64,000 bases of DNA from Halichoerus grypus (GCF_964656455.1 NC_135717.1:17874775-17938774); one strand, 5' to 3'; positions 39,641-50,629 are shown, counted from the stretch's first letter. A program made the numbers and translations. Notes: generated by a model not told the origin, from the letters alone.

Positions 39641-40024
39641 GTTCTGTGTGGGTCCTACTGGGTCCTTCTTGACCTCAAAGCTTCAGTAGCTCTGCTGAAT
39701 CTCCAGCTGCACTCACACCACGTTTGACCTCATGAAAAACACTCCAAGGCTGTTCCAGGCTCACTTGTCTTGAAACCTTTTGTATTCATTTGCTCCTGCA
39801 CTGTGCTGGGTGCAGGATAACTCAAGTCTTGTTATTGTCCTTGTCTCTCCTTGGGAGATTGGATGGTTCTTTCTGCTTTAAGATTTCCTAAAGTCTGTTA
39901 TTCTCTCCTTTATAGGATGATGATGATGATGATGATGATGTGTGTGTGTGTGTTGGGGGAGGGTGCAGGGGTCTACTTTAGTGATCACTCCAGCATCTTT
40001 ACATTCTTTGCTTTCCCTTGTATA
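39641..40024. other. Unique DNA with a (GAT)n(GT)n microsatellite
   Basis: A (GAT)n(GT)n tract occupies 39916-39953. No gene or other repeat is recognised. Confidence 0.45.
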
Positions 40025-40420
40025 GTAAGCCTAGCTGCCATAACCCAGAAACCCCCAAAATTCAACGACTTTCCATGATAAAAGTTGATTTTCTGCTCAC
40101 ATGGAGTCCAATGTGAGTGTTCTGGTGGAAGGCACCCTTCCACATGCTCATCCAGAGATCTGGGCTCCTTCCTTTGCAGGACTTTGGAGTGGTCTCCATT
40201 CAGCCAGTGGTTGGGGAAGAGAGTAGAACAAGACGTGGGAGGTCCCTAAGGGCCAGGCTTCGAAGTGGCTCACTTCATCCCCACCCACATGCCTTTGGCC
40301 AGAACTCAGTCTCACAGCTGCATTCAACTACAGTGGATATAGGGAAATGTAGTCTAGCTGTGTGCTCATGAGGAAGAAGAAATGGGCCTTGGTGACACAT
40401 AAAAGTCTCTGTCATGCCCT
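40025..40420 (+). mobile_element. Dispersed repeat, recurrent family A, copy 4
   Basis: 'ctagctgccataacccagaa', 'gctcacttcatccccaccca', 'ctttggccagaactcagtct' and 'gggaaatgtagtctagctgt' form the fullest copy of this family in the window. Confidence 0.55.
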
Positions 40421-41734
40421 CTGACTTCCTTTCCTCTGTTGCCCAGGCCAGGGGAGCTTTATTAAGCGTAGGATGTGGAGGAGAGGGGAGGTAGCCCAGA
40501 CTTTCCTCTCTTCTTCTAAATATATCATTTACAGCACAAACTGTGGCTTTTGAACTTAAAAGTCCAGACTTTTGCAGCTCAATAGCCTTGTTCTTGTGGC
40601 CTGAGAGCTGGCCTTGCATTCCACAGTACCACCTTTCCCCTGCAGCAATGAATACAGGTGGCAAAGGACACAGGTTCAGGAAGGCTGTGGGAAACCTCAG
40701 CTAATGTCTCAAAATATTATCCTGCTCCAGTTAACTCGAGAATCTGGGTGGGTGTCTGCCACCTTTTAGTTTGCAGATTTCTTGCTCTTTTTGAAATTGG
40801 AATGCCATTCCTGCTTTCAGATACTTGATTCCTCACTGGTTCCTCAAGCTTCACCACCGCACATCAACAAAGGGCTTGCCGGTCCCCCATAGAGGGTCCT
40901 AGCGGGGTTCCACCTTGCTAGTGCTCACTGTGCCCTTTTCACTTGAAATGAGCCTCTTCCTTGCCTGAGAAGTCAGGAACAAAGCAGAATCTGGAGAGTT
41001 CTTCTCACTTGCTGTCATGATTTGACATGGTACCTTGGGCTCCGAGCAGCCCATTCATCCTTGCCTTGTTATTCTTGTTCTGAACAGGACCGCAGAGCCC
41101 TTTGTGGTTCTTGCCAGCAGTTTTTGCAGCGGGCTCTTGCCCAGCCCGACAGGACCTCCTTTTCCACTGGGGCGTCTGCCCCCCTCCCTGCCAAGGCTCC
41201 AGCAGTGTGTGGAGGCATGCTTGCCTCCGGAAGCCTTTGCGCAGTGTAGCATTTTGGAGTCTTGGGGAGTCAGTGGTCATCCTGTGTGCCCCTCCGCTCT
41301 CTCGGGAGACCATCTCCCTTGTCAATCATTTGGGCAATCAGTTACTTCTAGATCATTCTCCTAGTGAGACATACCGGGGCAGTGACTCAGAGAACACTTC
41401 CTAAATCCTTGACACCACGTTGGATTGGGGACTGGTGGGGTTCTTCCGAGAAGAAGAAAGATTGGCTGCAAGGGCCAAAAGCCTGCTCAGACTAACGAAA
41501 CTAGCGAGGGGTTTGGAGACGACCACCCCACAGGGCCCAGATGAGAAGTATTAGAAGACCAGAACTCTAGAGCGGAAGAAGGGCACTGGCCAGAGCATGG
41601 CCCCTATTCCTCAGCACAGCTGCTTCTTTCTTTTCTTGTGGCGACCCCTACGTGAAGACCACAGCCTCCCAGAAGTCTACCAACCTTCCCGCACTTAGAG
41701 CTAAGTCTTTGAGTCCCACTTCTGGAAACTCAAG
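40421..41734. other. Unique DNA, no gene recognised
   Basis: Overlapping 65-129-codon frames on both strands show no recognised motif. No repeat family is recognised. Confidence 0.4.
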
Positions 41735-41870
41735 GAGAGAGAATCTGATTGGTCCAATTTGGAGCAGAGTACAACTCAGGTCCAATGGGCTCAAGCAGGG
41801 GGCGGGAACACACAGTGGGGGGGGGCACGTTGGTCAGTTTCATCAGGAGGGGGTGTGGTCAGGGAGGCGA
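41735..41870 (+). mobile_element. Dispersed repeat, recurrent family B, fragment
   Basis: 'gagagaatctgattggtcca' and 'tcaggtccaatgggctcaag' resemble the end part of the repeats at 46580-47040 and 63310-63720. Tentative. Confidence 0.35.
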
Positions 41871-41924
41871 TGATTGGCAGAGCTCCTGTGGCTGGGGATG
41901 AGGAGTAAACCATGATTTGGCTTA

Positions 41925-42090
41925 GTAGAAAGAGGATGACTTTGAGCCAGAGGAACCCAAGTTCTGAGTTCAAACCCCAGCTCTGATTTGCGAGCCAGGT
42001 ATCCTTACAAGTTCTGAGCCTCAGTTCCCTTATTTGTAAAGTGATCAGGATCACCCAGTAAGGGTTCTGTGAATATCAGCACCTCCTCTT
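41925..42090 (+). mobile_element. MIR SINE
   Basis: 'gactttgagccagaggaacc', 'tgagttcaaaccccagctct' and 'ctgagcctcagttcccttat' match MIR in sense. Confidence 0.85.
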
Positions 42091-42110
42091 CCCTTACCTG
42101 GGTTGCTATT

Positions 42111-42362
42111 GGAATGGGCATATAAATTTTTAATTTATTTTTAAAGATTTTATTTTTTTATTTGAGAGAGAGGAGAGAGAGAGCGTGCACGTGCATGAGC
42201 AGGGAGGAAGGGCAGAGGGAGAGGGAGAAGCAGACTCCCTGCTGAGCAGGGAGCCCGATGTGGGGCTCAATCCCAGGACCCCGGGATCATGACCTGAGCC
42301 GAAGGCAGACGCTTAACCGACTGAGCCACCCAGGTGCCCCTGGAATGGGCATGTAAAATTTT
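42111..42362 (-). mobile_element. CAN-SINE, antisense, with a long target-site duplication
   Basis: The body is about 42132-42341: 'aaagattttatttttttatt', 'gactccctgctgagcaggga', 'tcatgacctgagccgaaggc' and head 'gccacccaggtgcccc'. The flanks 'ggaatgggcatataaatttt' and 'ggaatgggcatgtaaaattt' duplicate about 20 bp with two differences. Confidence 0.95.
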
Positions 42363-42529
42363 TAGTGTCCTGGGCAGGCTGGGTGAAGGTCAGGTGGGGT
42401 TCCTGAGGGGGTGGGGTTGATTCCCTGTGTCCTCAGTTTGAGGGGTCTGAGGTGATAGTGTAGTTGCCCTGTGGGTCCCAGAGCTGGACGTGACCCTGCT
42501 TGGGGTAAGGATCAGGTTATCCGGCAGGG

Positions 42530-42780
42530 GTCACTGAATGGTAATATCTTGGTGCATCTTCCGGGCTGAGTGGTCAAGGTAGGGAAAGGCATTCCAAGTG
42601 TGAGGAACAACACATGCAAATTCCAGAATGGGTGTCTGGGGCCTGTTCTATCCACAGCAGCTAATGGCTCTCGCTGGACGCTGAGGGGCAGAGAGGAGTG
42701 AGGAGCCAGGCTGGAGGGGTCCGAAGGGCTAGGTTGCAAAAGCCTCAAATGTCATGTCAAGAAACTTGGTCTATATTGGG
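42530..42780 (-). mobile_element. L2-like fragment, antisense
   Basis: 'ggaaaggcattccaagtgtg', 'aacacatgcaaattccagaa' and 'atgtcaagaaacttggtcta' loosely follow L2 in reverse complement. Confidence 0.45.
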
Positions 42781-42781
42781 G

Positions 42782-42816
42782 AGATGATCTGATCTGATCT
42801 GATGATCTGATCTGAT
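42782..42816 (+). repeat. (GATCT)n short tandem repeat
   Basis: Six GATCT units with two GAT slips. Each unit holds a GATC site. Confidence 0.9.
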
Positions 42817-43279
42817 GACTGTGATTCACAGCTGTGTCCAGGCAGAGGGGAAGCATCGGTGAGCAGCAGTGGTCACCTGAACTCAGGGAGCTTGTGGAGG
42901 GCCTGTGAGGCATGTCCCCTTCATATCTGTGTCTGGGGTGTGGCTGAGAGCCTGGTGCTGAGTAAGTGCTCGGTCGAGATGTTGACAACATACATGTTTC
43001 ACAGACTCCGGGTGGAAGGAGCCTGAAATCAGAACCCATTTTATAGACTTAATTTGGCATCGGAAATAAAAACACGAGTGGAGCCCTAGTGCTGACTCCA
43101 AAGCCTGCCTTCCCCCATCAGGGTGTGGGGAGCTGGGGATGTGGGGCCCAGGCTGCCTTCAGAGGGCTGGAAAGGCAGGGCCATTCCCAGCAGCCATCCC
43201 AGCTGTCCCTCCCAGGTCGGGCAGGGGGTTTGATAACTGGAATATGTGGGGTCTCTTCCTGAGCCCTATTTCCACCAAC
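42817..43279. other. Unique DNA, no gene recognised
   Basis: No repeat or exon recognised. Confidence 0.4.
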
Positions 43280-43555
43280 ACTTTATCTAATGGGCTCCTT
43301 CTCCGCCCTAGGTCCCACCTCCATGTCATTCTTGGAGAAGCCTTCCCCTACTGCCCTGGCTAAAATAGACGCCCCCCCCCCCCCCAGCCCCGGCCACCTA
43401 GATCTACACAGATCCACAGATCCCTGGAATGACCTTGTTATCTGTGTCTACTTGTTGTTTGTCTTGTTTGTACAAGACATCGAGTTCCATGAGGGCACTG
43501 CCTGGCCTGCCTCATTCGGTGCTCGCCCAGTGGGTGCTCAGCAAATATCTGAGCT
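43280..43555 (+). mobile_element. L2 LINE fragment, sense
   Basis: 'ggagaagccttcccctactg', 'atctgtgtctacttgttgtt', 'tcgagttccatgagggcact' and 'agtgggtgctcagcaaatat' follow L2. A C-run of about 15 at 43371-43385 lies inside. Confidence 0.85.
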
Positions 43556-43559
43556 ACTG

Positions 43560-43775
43560 TGTGGAGCCTCTGCTCCGATCCAGGCCCTGTGCCTAGACCA
43601 TCTCATTTAATTCTCCCAATGGCCCAGTGGAATAGGGGATATTTTTGCCCCCATTATACACAGGGGAAAACCGAGGCTCAGAGAAGCTGAGTACCTTACT
43701 CACACGCACACAGCCTCGAAGTGATGGAGTTGGGATTCGACCCAGGGCTGGCCGGTGCCCGCGCTATTTGCTTTG
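43560..43775 (-). mobile_element. MIR SINE, antisense
   Basis: 'tgtgcctagaccatctcatt', 'taattctcccaatggcccag', 'ccgaggctcagagaagctga' and 'gttgggattcgacccagggc' match MIR in reverse complement. Confidence 0.9.
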
Positions 43776-44369
43776 GGTTTCCTCTGCTTCTGGTTCTCTT
43801 CTGCATCCTGATTTCTTTGGAAGCAAAATTCATAGCTCATGTTTTTAAGCGCTCCTTCCCTTCCCTTCATGCACCTCAGTGGCTTTTGTCCCGGGAGGTT
43901 TATGTAGAATCAAAAGAGTGGGAGTGGGAGGGTAGCAGGAGAGGGGAGGCCCTGACACGTGGCCCCGCAGCCGATTGCCTCCTTCTGGGCTGCAGTGTGC
44001 CTTCCCCTCTGCTGTCTCATTATTTCCCATGGAGTTTTCATCAACGTCTCTTTAGGACTCAAGTTGACAAATAAACTGGCTGAGCTGGTGAGAAGGATTT
44101 AGTTTAGCTCGCTCTGGGCCCTTCATTCTCTTGCACCCACGCCAGCAGAGGGAGCAGGGTGGGCTGGGGTCAGCATCGGGGCTTGGCCTCCAGCAGATCT
44201 GGGCTTGAGTGCAGGAACCTCAGACCTGTTTCTGAGCCTGGGGGGTAAAGGTGACAGAGACCCAGGCATTTGAAGTTTGCATTCTGACAAGATAATGTGA
44301 AGCTTCCTTCCAGGAGAGGGTTCCGGTCTCTGAGAGTTCATGGAAGGCTTTGGATTTTTGACCTTACGT
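43776..44369. other. Unique DNA, possibly regulatory
   Basis: No gene or repeat is recognised. 43830-44110 is repeat-free with words such as 'aggactcaagttgacaaata'. A weak CTCF-like string 'gccagcagagggagcag' is at 44141-44157. Confidence 0.35.
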
Positions 44370-44530
44370 CATTGGTTCAGCGAGGATTTATTGAGCACCA
44401 GCTGCGGACCTCCCCAGGACTATTGTAGGTCTCTGTCCCCACGGACTTGGCTTTTGGTGAGGCAGGAACCAGGGGAAGAGAGTGAGCTGGCATTACTCTC
44501 AGTTCAAGGTGGTGATCAGCCGTTGTCCTT
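44370..44530 (-). mobile_element. L2 fragment, antisense, diverged
   Basis: 'ggatttattgagcaccagct' followed by 'gtctctgtccccacggactt' resembles the reverse complement of the L2 end. Confidence 0.5.
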
Positions 44531-44669
44531 GCACGTGGGCAGGTGATTGATCAATTTCTCTTTATCCCCCCTCTTCCATACTGGCACCCAGCAATTCTGC
44601 TGAATGCATTCATGTTTGTATGTGTTCTCACTCATGTGTTGCTTTTGCATATTTTAAACTTATATCAAT

Positions 44670-45050
44670 ACCACGTTTATTAGTCAGCTATTTCTGCAAT
44701 AGGGCTATATAAGAAATCATGCCAGAACTCAGGGGCTTTCAAAAACAAGGACTGTTCTTCTTGCTTGTGAGTCTGTGGGTTGGGTGGGCTTACTGCTGCG
44801 GGCTGGGCTTGGCTGTAGATGGAGGTTTGGGTTCGGGTCCACCCCATGCATCTCCTGTCTTTCTGGAGCCAGCATTTCCTTGGAGAAGATTCTCACGTCC
44901 ATGGCGGAAATACAGGAGACGAGAGAGAAATCTGTGATGGCGCCTAAGCCTCGGCTGGGGAATCTCCACAGTCACGTCTGCCCGTATTCCAGTGGACAAA
45001 GCAAGTCACACGGCCAGGCCCCAAGTTAGGGAGGTGGGGAAGTGTCTTCC
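44670..45050 (+). mobile_element. Dispersed repeat, recurrent family A, copy 5
   Basis: 'tcagctatttctgcaatagg', 'agaactcaggggctttcaaa', 'gtgagtctgtgggttgggtg' and 'ggacaaagcaagtcacacgg' show the same landmark order as the other family A copies. Confidence 0.5.
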
Positions 45051-45309
45051 GCCCCAGGAGTCTGGGGTATGACTGTTTGCTGGGCAGGAATTCGGTCAAT
45101 TGCTGGATGTGTTGTAGATCTGTTTCTTGCGTTCCCATGAAGCACCATGAGCTTAAGATGCATCGTGTGGCTGTGTGTGCACCGGATCAAACCCCTGCCC
45201 AATGCTCCGAGCTGAGCGTCCCCTCCCTGTGCTGCCTACTGTCCCAGCAATGGACACTGAGCTTGTTTTCTGCTCCCTGTCCTCCTGAAGACCTGTGTGA
45301 GAGTATGCT

Positions 45310-45590
45310 TGGGGCATAAGCCCAGGAGCAGGACTATGGAGCCGTAGGGTGGGATATACTTATGTGCAAAATTAATACCAGCACGTGCTTGAGGATCCCA
45401 TACACCCGCAGCTGGATCAACACTAGGCCTTTTCCAGCTTTCTGAAGTTTGCCTCTTTGGTGAGTGGAAAGCATATAGTGAGGTCTTATGGCCTTCATTT
45501 GCATTTCTCTGCTTAGTAGCGCATCTTAGTGTTCTTCCTGTGTTCCTCAGGCTTGGATTTCTGCTTCTGGAAACTTCTTCTCCTTGTCCT
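45310..45590 (-). mobile_element. Old L1 fragment, antisense
   Basis: 'gtgagtggaaagcatatagt', 'cttcatttgcatttctctgc' and 'tagtagcgcatcttagtgtt' follow the reverse complement of L1 ORF2 in its late part. Confidence 0.65.
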
Positions 45591-46120
45591 TTGCACTGTG
45601 TGCTTTCCACCAGGAGAAAGGTCAGTGGGCTGGGAAGGGGACTGGGCTGGGGGCAGCAGGGTGGAGACCACCCCTCTGGACACGCTGGGCTGAGGTCAGA
45701 GCCGGGCATCCATGTGGCTGAGTCCTCAGGGGGCACAGGCAGGACATGGCACTGGAAAGAGGTCCAGGCTCATCTGCTTTGTCCCAGCATTAATTAGTTA
45801 GCCTTCAGTACTGAAGCTCTGAATGGGACACTTGCTGTCCTCTGATTGGCTCCGTGAAGAACCCAAATGAAGAAGTGCATGTCAGATTATTTGCTGTATT
45901 ACGAGTGACCTGGGAGATGCCTAAAAGGTTCCCCAAGCCCTACTTTCTCCGATTGTTATGGAAATTGAGAAAAAGCAGTTCTGAACCACACCAGTCGACG
46001 ACCTACTATGTGCTAAGGGCCTCCTCCCTGTTGAATTCTCAGGGATAATGATATCATCTCAGGGATGAGAATAGGACCTACCTCACTGGGGGGCTTGTGA
46101 GAATTGAATCTATTCACTCT
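45591..46120. other. Unique DNA, no gene recognised
   Basis: No repeat or exon recognised. Confidence 0.4.
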
Positions 46121-46124
46121 GTCA

Positions 46125-46445
46125 AAAAACATTGACTGAATACTGTTATGTGCTGGGTGTGGGTTAGGCCCTGGGATAGAGCCCTGAATAAAAGGAAAAC
46201 AATTCTACCTTCTTGGAGCTCATATTCCAAGGGAAGGGGGGAGTGAGAAAAGAAATGAATATGTAGCACGTAGAGTATGTTAGGTGGTGTTAAGAGCTAA
46301 TGAGGAGGTGGGGCAGGGTGGTTGAAGTGGTAACCAGTGGAGGAAGGCTTCCCCTGGCTGGCAGGTGGCATTTGAATGAAGATTCAAAGGAAGTAAGGGT
46401 CTTTTCTGGGGTATAATCTGGGCTGTAGGAGACCCATTAGAATAG
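46125..46445 (-). mobile_element. L2 LINE, antisense
   Basis: 'tgttatgtgctgggtgtggg', 'ttaggccctgggatagagcc', 'cttggagctcatattccaag' and 'ggtggcatttgaatgaagat' match the reverse complement of L2. Confidence 0.88.
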
Positions 46446-46579
46446 GAAAGGAGGAGAGGGCGGTGGAGGAGAGAAGAAAGCTGGGACCCTCTGCCTACTC
46501 ACTCCTCATTCTCTCATTCTGTGCTGGGTCAACTCACCAAGCTCATCATGGAGCAGACGTACCTATCACAACTGCAACA

Positions 46580-47040
46580 GTCAAGACTTTTAAAAACCAC
46601 ATACCACAGAAACACAACTCAGACAGGCTGAAAGGAAAAAGAGAGTGTATGGGTCCAAGTAACTGAAAAGGTGGCTTCAGGCATGGATGGATCCAGGATT
46701 CAAACTACATTGCTGGAATCAATTTCTTTTCAACTATTGGCTTTCATCTGTTATGGCTTCATTCTTGGGCTGATTCTTACCAGAAGGTGGCAACATGACT
46801 GCTGGAGGGTCCATAGACAGCAATCCCAGAGGGAAGAGAGCTTTTTCCACTCAGCAGCACCCACAAAAGCCTCAGGCTGATTCTCATGGGGATGATTTAG
46901 GCTACTTGTCCTTTCTGAATCAATCACAGTCATTAGGGAGATGCAAAACTCTGATTGACCAGGCCTGGCTCATGTGACCATCCCTGGGGCCAGGAGCGAG
47001 ATCTTCCAAATCACAGGACTGAGTGGGGGGAAGGGTGATT
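46580..47040 (+). mobile_element. Dispersed repeat, recurrent family B, copy 1
   Basis: 'taccacagaaacacaactca', 'gtaactgaaaaggtggcttc', 'aggcatggatggatccagga', 'ctctgattgaccaggcctgg' and 'ctcatgtgaccatccctggg'. The repeat at 63310-63720 has the same landmarks. Family name not certain. Confidence 0.5.
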
Positions 47041-47156
47041 CTCTAAGGAAAACCGGGCAGCTGTTACCAGAAGGGAGGATGGACTGTGTCATTCTACCCC
47101 ATACACCAAGGTTTCCATCAGCCAACACCTGCAAGGAACCATTTCTCCTCTAATGC

Positions 47157-47492
47157 AGTGGCTCTTGAGTCTGGCTGCACATCAGAAACACCCTGGGGCA
47201 ATTTAATGGAATACAGTTGCCTTGGATCCCACCTCGACAGGTTCAGATGCACTAGGTCTGAGGGAGGACCCTGCAGCTTTGTATTGTATTGTATTGTATT
47301 GTATTGTATTTTACTTTACTTTTATCTTATTTTATTTTATTTTATAGTAGGCTCCACGCCCAACATGGGGCTTGAACTCACAACCCTGAGATCAAGTGTC
47401 TCATCCTGCACGACTGAGCCAGCCAGGTGCCCCCCTGCACCATTATTTTTAAAATGCTCCTCTAGCAGTCAGAGCTGAGAACCACTGCTTCT
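47157..47492 (+). mobile_element. MER5-type hAT DNA transposon, split by a SINE
   Basis: The parts are 47157-47275 ('agtggctcttgagtctggct', 'gcacatcagaaacaccctgg') and 47433-47492 ('tgctcctctagcagtcagag', 'ctgagaaccactgcttctgg'). The outer ends keep the MER5 inverted termini. Confidence 0.9.
47269..47439 (-). mobile_element. CAN-SINE, antisense, with expanded (TATTG)n tail
   Basis: The SINE occupies about 47276-47432: 'gtaggctccacgcccaacat', 'ggggcttgaactcacaaccc' and head 'gccagccaggtgccccc'. Its tail carries a (TATTG)n array (47279-47310), then (TTTTA)n. The 'ccctgca' duplication (47269-47275, 47433-47439) flanks it inside MER5. Confidence 0.92.
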
Positions 47493-48049
47493 GGGTCCCT
47501 ACCCCTTAATTCATTCCATGTATTACCATTCTATTATAAGGGAAGACTTTCAGTGTCCTAGCTTACAAGGAAGAAGACGGAGAGGGGCAGGAATCCACAA
47601 CCAGACTTGAAAGCACTGAGCCAGTCTCTGGCTTATTTTAAACTGAGGTTTGAACTGGCCTCCAGGTCTCCTGATGGGCATCAAAAGCCACTGAATTCAT
47701 TCAACTCCTGCCATTGGAGCCAAGAGCCGCTCTGAGGACCCCTGACCCCACCCGCCGCCACCGGCCCTGGCCACCACCCCTGTGTCAGCAGGAGGTTCAC
47801 GGTCAGCTGAACGGCATCCAATTAGATGCCTCTCTCTGGGGTGGGGTGGACCCGAGACACACGGAGCCCTGGTGTTTGTTTCATCTTCTCTCTACTCACA
47901 AGGATTTTGTTTTCCTTGGAACTGGACCCGGGGGTGAAGAGACTGGGAAGGACCAGGTGATACATAAGGAGAGCCTCCCCAGGGGAGGCATCTTCACGGA
48001 TGTTATTGTCTGCCATGTCTTGAGGACTTGGGCAGTGTTGGATGGGGAG
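47493..48049. other. Unique DNA, no gene recognised
   Basis: A 122-codon plus-strand frame at 47714-48082 has no recognised domain and runs into the MIR that follows. Treated as chance. 47850-48020 is repeat-free and might be conserved. Confidence 0.35.
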
Positions 48050-48250
48050 AAAGTTCTGGAGTCACGTGGACTGGGACTGTAATCCACACTCTGGGACTCG
48101 CTTCTTTTTGTGATGTTGATCCTGACCTCTTGAGCCTCAGTTTCCCCATCTGTCAAATGTGGCTGATAGGAGTTCCTACCTGATAGGGCTTTTGTAAGAA
48201 TGGAACAAGGCAGTGCCATGTTGTCCATGGGCCTGTGATGATTATCCTCA
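48050..48250 (+). mobile_element. MIR SINE
   Basis: 'ctggagtcacgtggactggg', 'cttgagcctcagtttcccca' and 'tctgtcaaatgtggctgata' match MIR in sense. Confidence 0.88.
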
Positions 48251-48254
48251 CCTG

Positions 48255-49050
48255 CCGAATAAGTGCTTGTTGAGCACCTGCTTTCTCAAGATCTGTGGGA
48301 GGTTCTCGGGGAGACAGTCTGCCCTCATGAGCTTGTGGTCTAGTGGAAGAGACAAACTTGAATAAAATGAAGCTAGGAATGATTTATTCAAGGAGGAAGT
48401 TGTGATAAAGCATGGATTCTCCACTGTGGCCGCACACTGGAATCACCTGGGGGAGATCTAAGAAATATGGGTGCCCCACCCTTCCACTTAGAGATTCTGG
48501 ACCTAGGCTGGGGTTTGGGCATCCATGTTCTTAAGCTCTCCCTAGGTGATTCCAGTATGTGGCCAGGGTTGAGAATCACTGGCCAAGTGAAAGGATGATT
48601 GACAACTGTGTACAACGAAGGAGACTTGCCTAGACTGGTAAGCCAGGGAGAGTGTCCTGGAGGAGGTGAGAACTGAGGGACAGGTGTGAGCCTACTAAGA
48701 TAGGGCTTGGTAGGGGCGAAGGTGAAAATGAGTGTCCCAGTTAGGGAACAGCATATGCAAAGGCCCTGTGGTTTGAAGGAGGATGGCATTGAGGAGGGGG
48801 TCTGAGAAAAAGCCAATGTGGCTGGAGTGCAGAGAGGATGAGTGCAGAGAAATGGGAGGGGCCAGACTGCACAAGACTTTGAAATCTTTCCTCCATCTGA
48901 GCAGTAGGGAGAACCATTGAAGGTTCTGGTGGGAGGTGACAAGATCAGGTTTGCATTTTCAAAAGCTCCCTCTGGTTCTTGTGCGGAGGTTAGATTGGAA
49001 GGGGATCCATTTGGGTACAGGAGACCCAGCAGGAGACAATGCAGTCCCAT
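48255..49050 (-). mobile_element. L2 LINE, antisense, split by a MER5
   Basis: The parts are 48255-48414 ('gtgcttgttgagcacctgct', 'ctgccctcatgagcttgtgg') and 48584-49050 ('gcatatgcaaaggccctgtg', 'agccaatgtggctggagtgc', 'ggttctggtgggaggtgaca'). A 220-codon minus-strand frame here is the CT-rich L2 sense strand, not a gene. Confidence 0.9.
48415..48583 (-). mobile_element. MER5-type hAT DNA transposon inside L2
   Basis: 'gattctccactgtggccgca', 'cactggaatcacctggggga', 'ctaggtgattccagtatgtg' and 'gggttgagaatcactgg' show both MER5 ends. L2 sequence resumes on both sides. Confidence 0.9.
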
Positions 49051-49079
49051 GGGTGAGCAAAGATGGAGGTTGGGCGAGG

Positions 49080-49265
49080 GGGTAGCTCAGCATAGAAGTC
49101 AAGTGCTTGGGTTTGGCCTCAGTCTCTGACCATGTTCTCTTAACTCTTCTGAGCCTTAGTCTCCTCATCTAAAAAGCAAGGGTACTAGTCCTAGCCACTT
49201 TCTAGGGGGGCTGTGAGCGTTAGATGGGAGATCATGAACTGCCTACATCCTAGTAGGCACTTGAT
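49080..49265 (+). mobile_element. MIR SINE
   Basis: 'tcaagtgcttgggtttggcc', 'cttctgagccttagtctcct', 'catctaaaaagcaagggtac' and 'acatcctagtaggcacttga' follow MIR in sense. Confidence 0.85.
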
Positions 49266-49289
49266 TGATGTCAAGCTTTCAGCCCACTT

Positions 49290-49535
49290 CTCCTTAGGCA
49301 GCTCCCTCTTCCTCTTCAGTCCTTGCCCCAGATATCACATCTTCTAGCCCCTTGTTTCTCTGCTGGGATTCCTTGTCAAAGCATTTTATCAACCGGATGG
49401 CACTTGTCTGCATCCCCTGCTGGGCTGACTGGGAGCACTGCAAAGGCAGAGAGCGTAACCATTTGGATCAGAGCTCCATTTCTAGCCCAGTGCCTGGCAC
49501 ATAGCAGTCCTTAATAGATGTGATAAGTAAATGCA
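49290..49535 (+). mobile_element. L2 LINE 3' fragment, sense
   Basis: 'tgactgggagcactgcaaag', 'tccatttctagcccagtgcc' and 'tggcacatagcagtccttaa' follow the L2 3' end. Confidence 0.7.
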
Positions 49536-50214
49536 TACGTGAAGGGACAAATACGTGGATAACCCCTCTCCCTACCCCCTGCCCTGCATTTTGCAGAGCC
49601 GAGCCAGGACTGAGTACAGACTGGCTTGCCATCAGGTGGGTGTGGAGCACTTCAGCGATGGCTTCCCACGCTTACAGTCTAACGTCTGGTGCCTCTCCTA
49701 GGAGAAGATAGGACAAGAGCAGTGGGAAGGCTCTGTCATTCCTTTCCTCTGTTTCATATTCGTGAAGACTGTTTTGTTGAAATCCAATTAGAAGCCCCAG
49801 TTCAACTAATGTACAAAAACTTTCACGGAGCATGCCTCTCAAACAGCACACACATTTTATGCAGCTCATTTTTTTCCTTCCCCTCTGATGCTGGCATAAA
49901 CACATTATGGCTTGGACCTCCTGGGCTGCCCTCTGCTGTCACCATTCAAGGACTCTATGCATGCTGCTGGTGGGACCCTGTTCTTGGTGGATCCTTTGTC
50001 TTTGCTTCTTTGCTGGCTTGGTTAAGGATGCCATCAGTCATCTTGTCAACCCCTGCCCCTTGGCCCAGACAGGAAAGCACTGCTGGTCCTGTGGATTCTG
50101 CCTCGCCAGATGGGGGGATTCTCTCACTTCCTTCCCAGGAATATAGCCATGGGTGAGCCTGTGGGATTACCCTTGGGCAAAGGCGGCCTGCTCCGAACTG
50201 ATCTCCTTTTGTCC
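49536..50214. other. Unique DNA, possibly with a conserved noncoding core
   Basis: A 155-codon plus frame (49689-50156) has no recognised domain. The core 49740-49910 is repeat-free with 'gaaatccaattagaagcccc' and 'cataaacacattatggcttg'. It may be conserved; this cannot be tested here. Confidence 0.35.
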
Positions 50215-50590
50215 ACCTCTCCCTTGTTATGCATCCTGTATGCACACCCAGACTTCCCCAAATCTTAGCTTATCTGTATCTCTTTTCTCTGAAATCTTGA
50301 GTGGCTTCCCATGGCTCCAGGTTTCTGAGTCCAGCCTCCTTCAGTCAGTATTTAAACATTCCCCCCAGTTGGCCTCATTCTAGCCTTACATTCCACCCTC
50401 CCCTCACATCCACCACCCAACGCCCCAACTTCCCAGGGACACTCATTCTTCCTGGAAAATGGTCCTCAGCTGACTGCCCCTCTGACTACTCAAGCTGGAA
50501 CTGCAGCCTGAAATGCTGGCCCCTCCCACTGTTGGTATTTACACATCCTTCAAAACCCAGATCAAGTGCCACCTCCTTTACGAATTTTAA
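50215..50590 (+). mobile_element. L2 LINE, sense, diverged
   Basis: 'cttgagtggcttcccatggc', 'cagttggcctcattctagcc', 'cacatccttcaaaacccaga' and 'tcaagtgccacctcctttac' follow L2. Confidence 0.7.
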
Positions 50591-50629
50591 TCTCTTTACT
50601 CAGACTTAATTGCTCCTCCAAGTTGGATG

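Noticed and set aside
39275..39727. 150-codon frame rich in Ser, His, Pro and Ile
   Set aside because: It is a translation of the (ATCC)n array.
44141..44157. CTCF-like string 'gccagcagagggagcag'
   Set aside because: It has at least two mismatches in the invariant GGC part of the motif, so it was not listed as a site.
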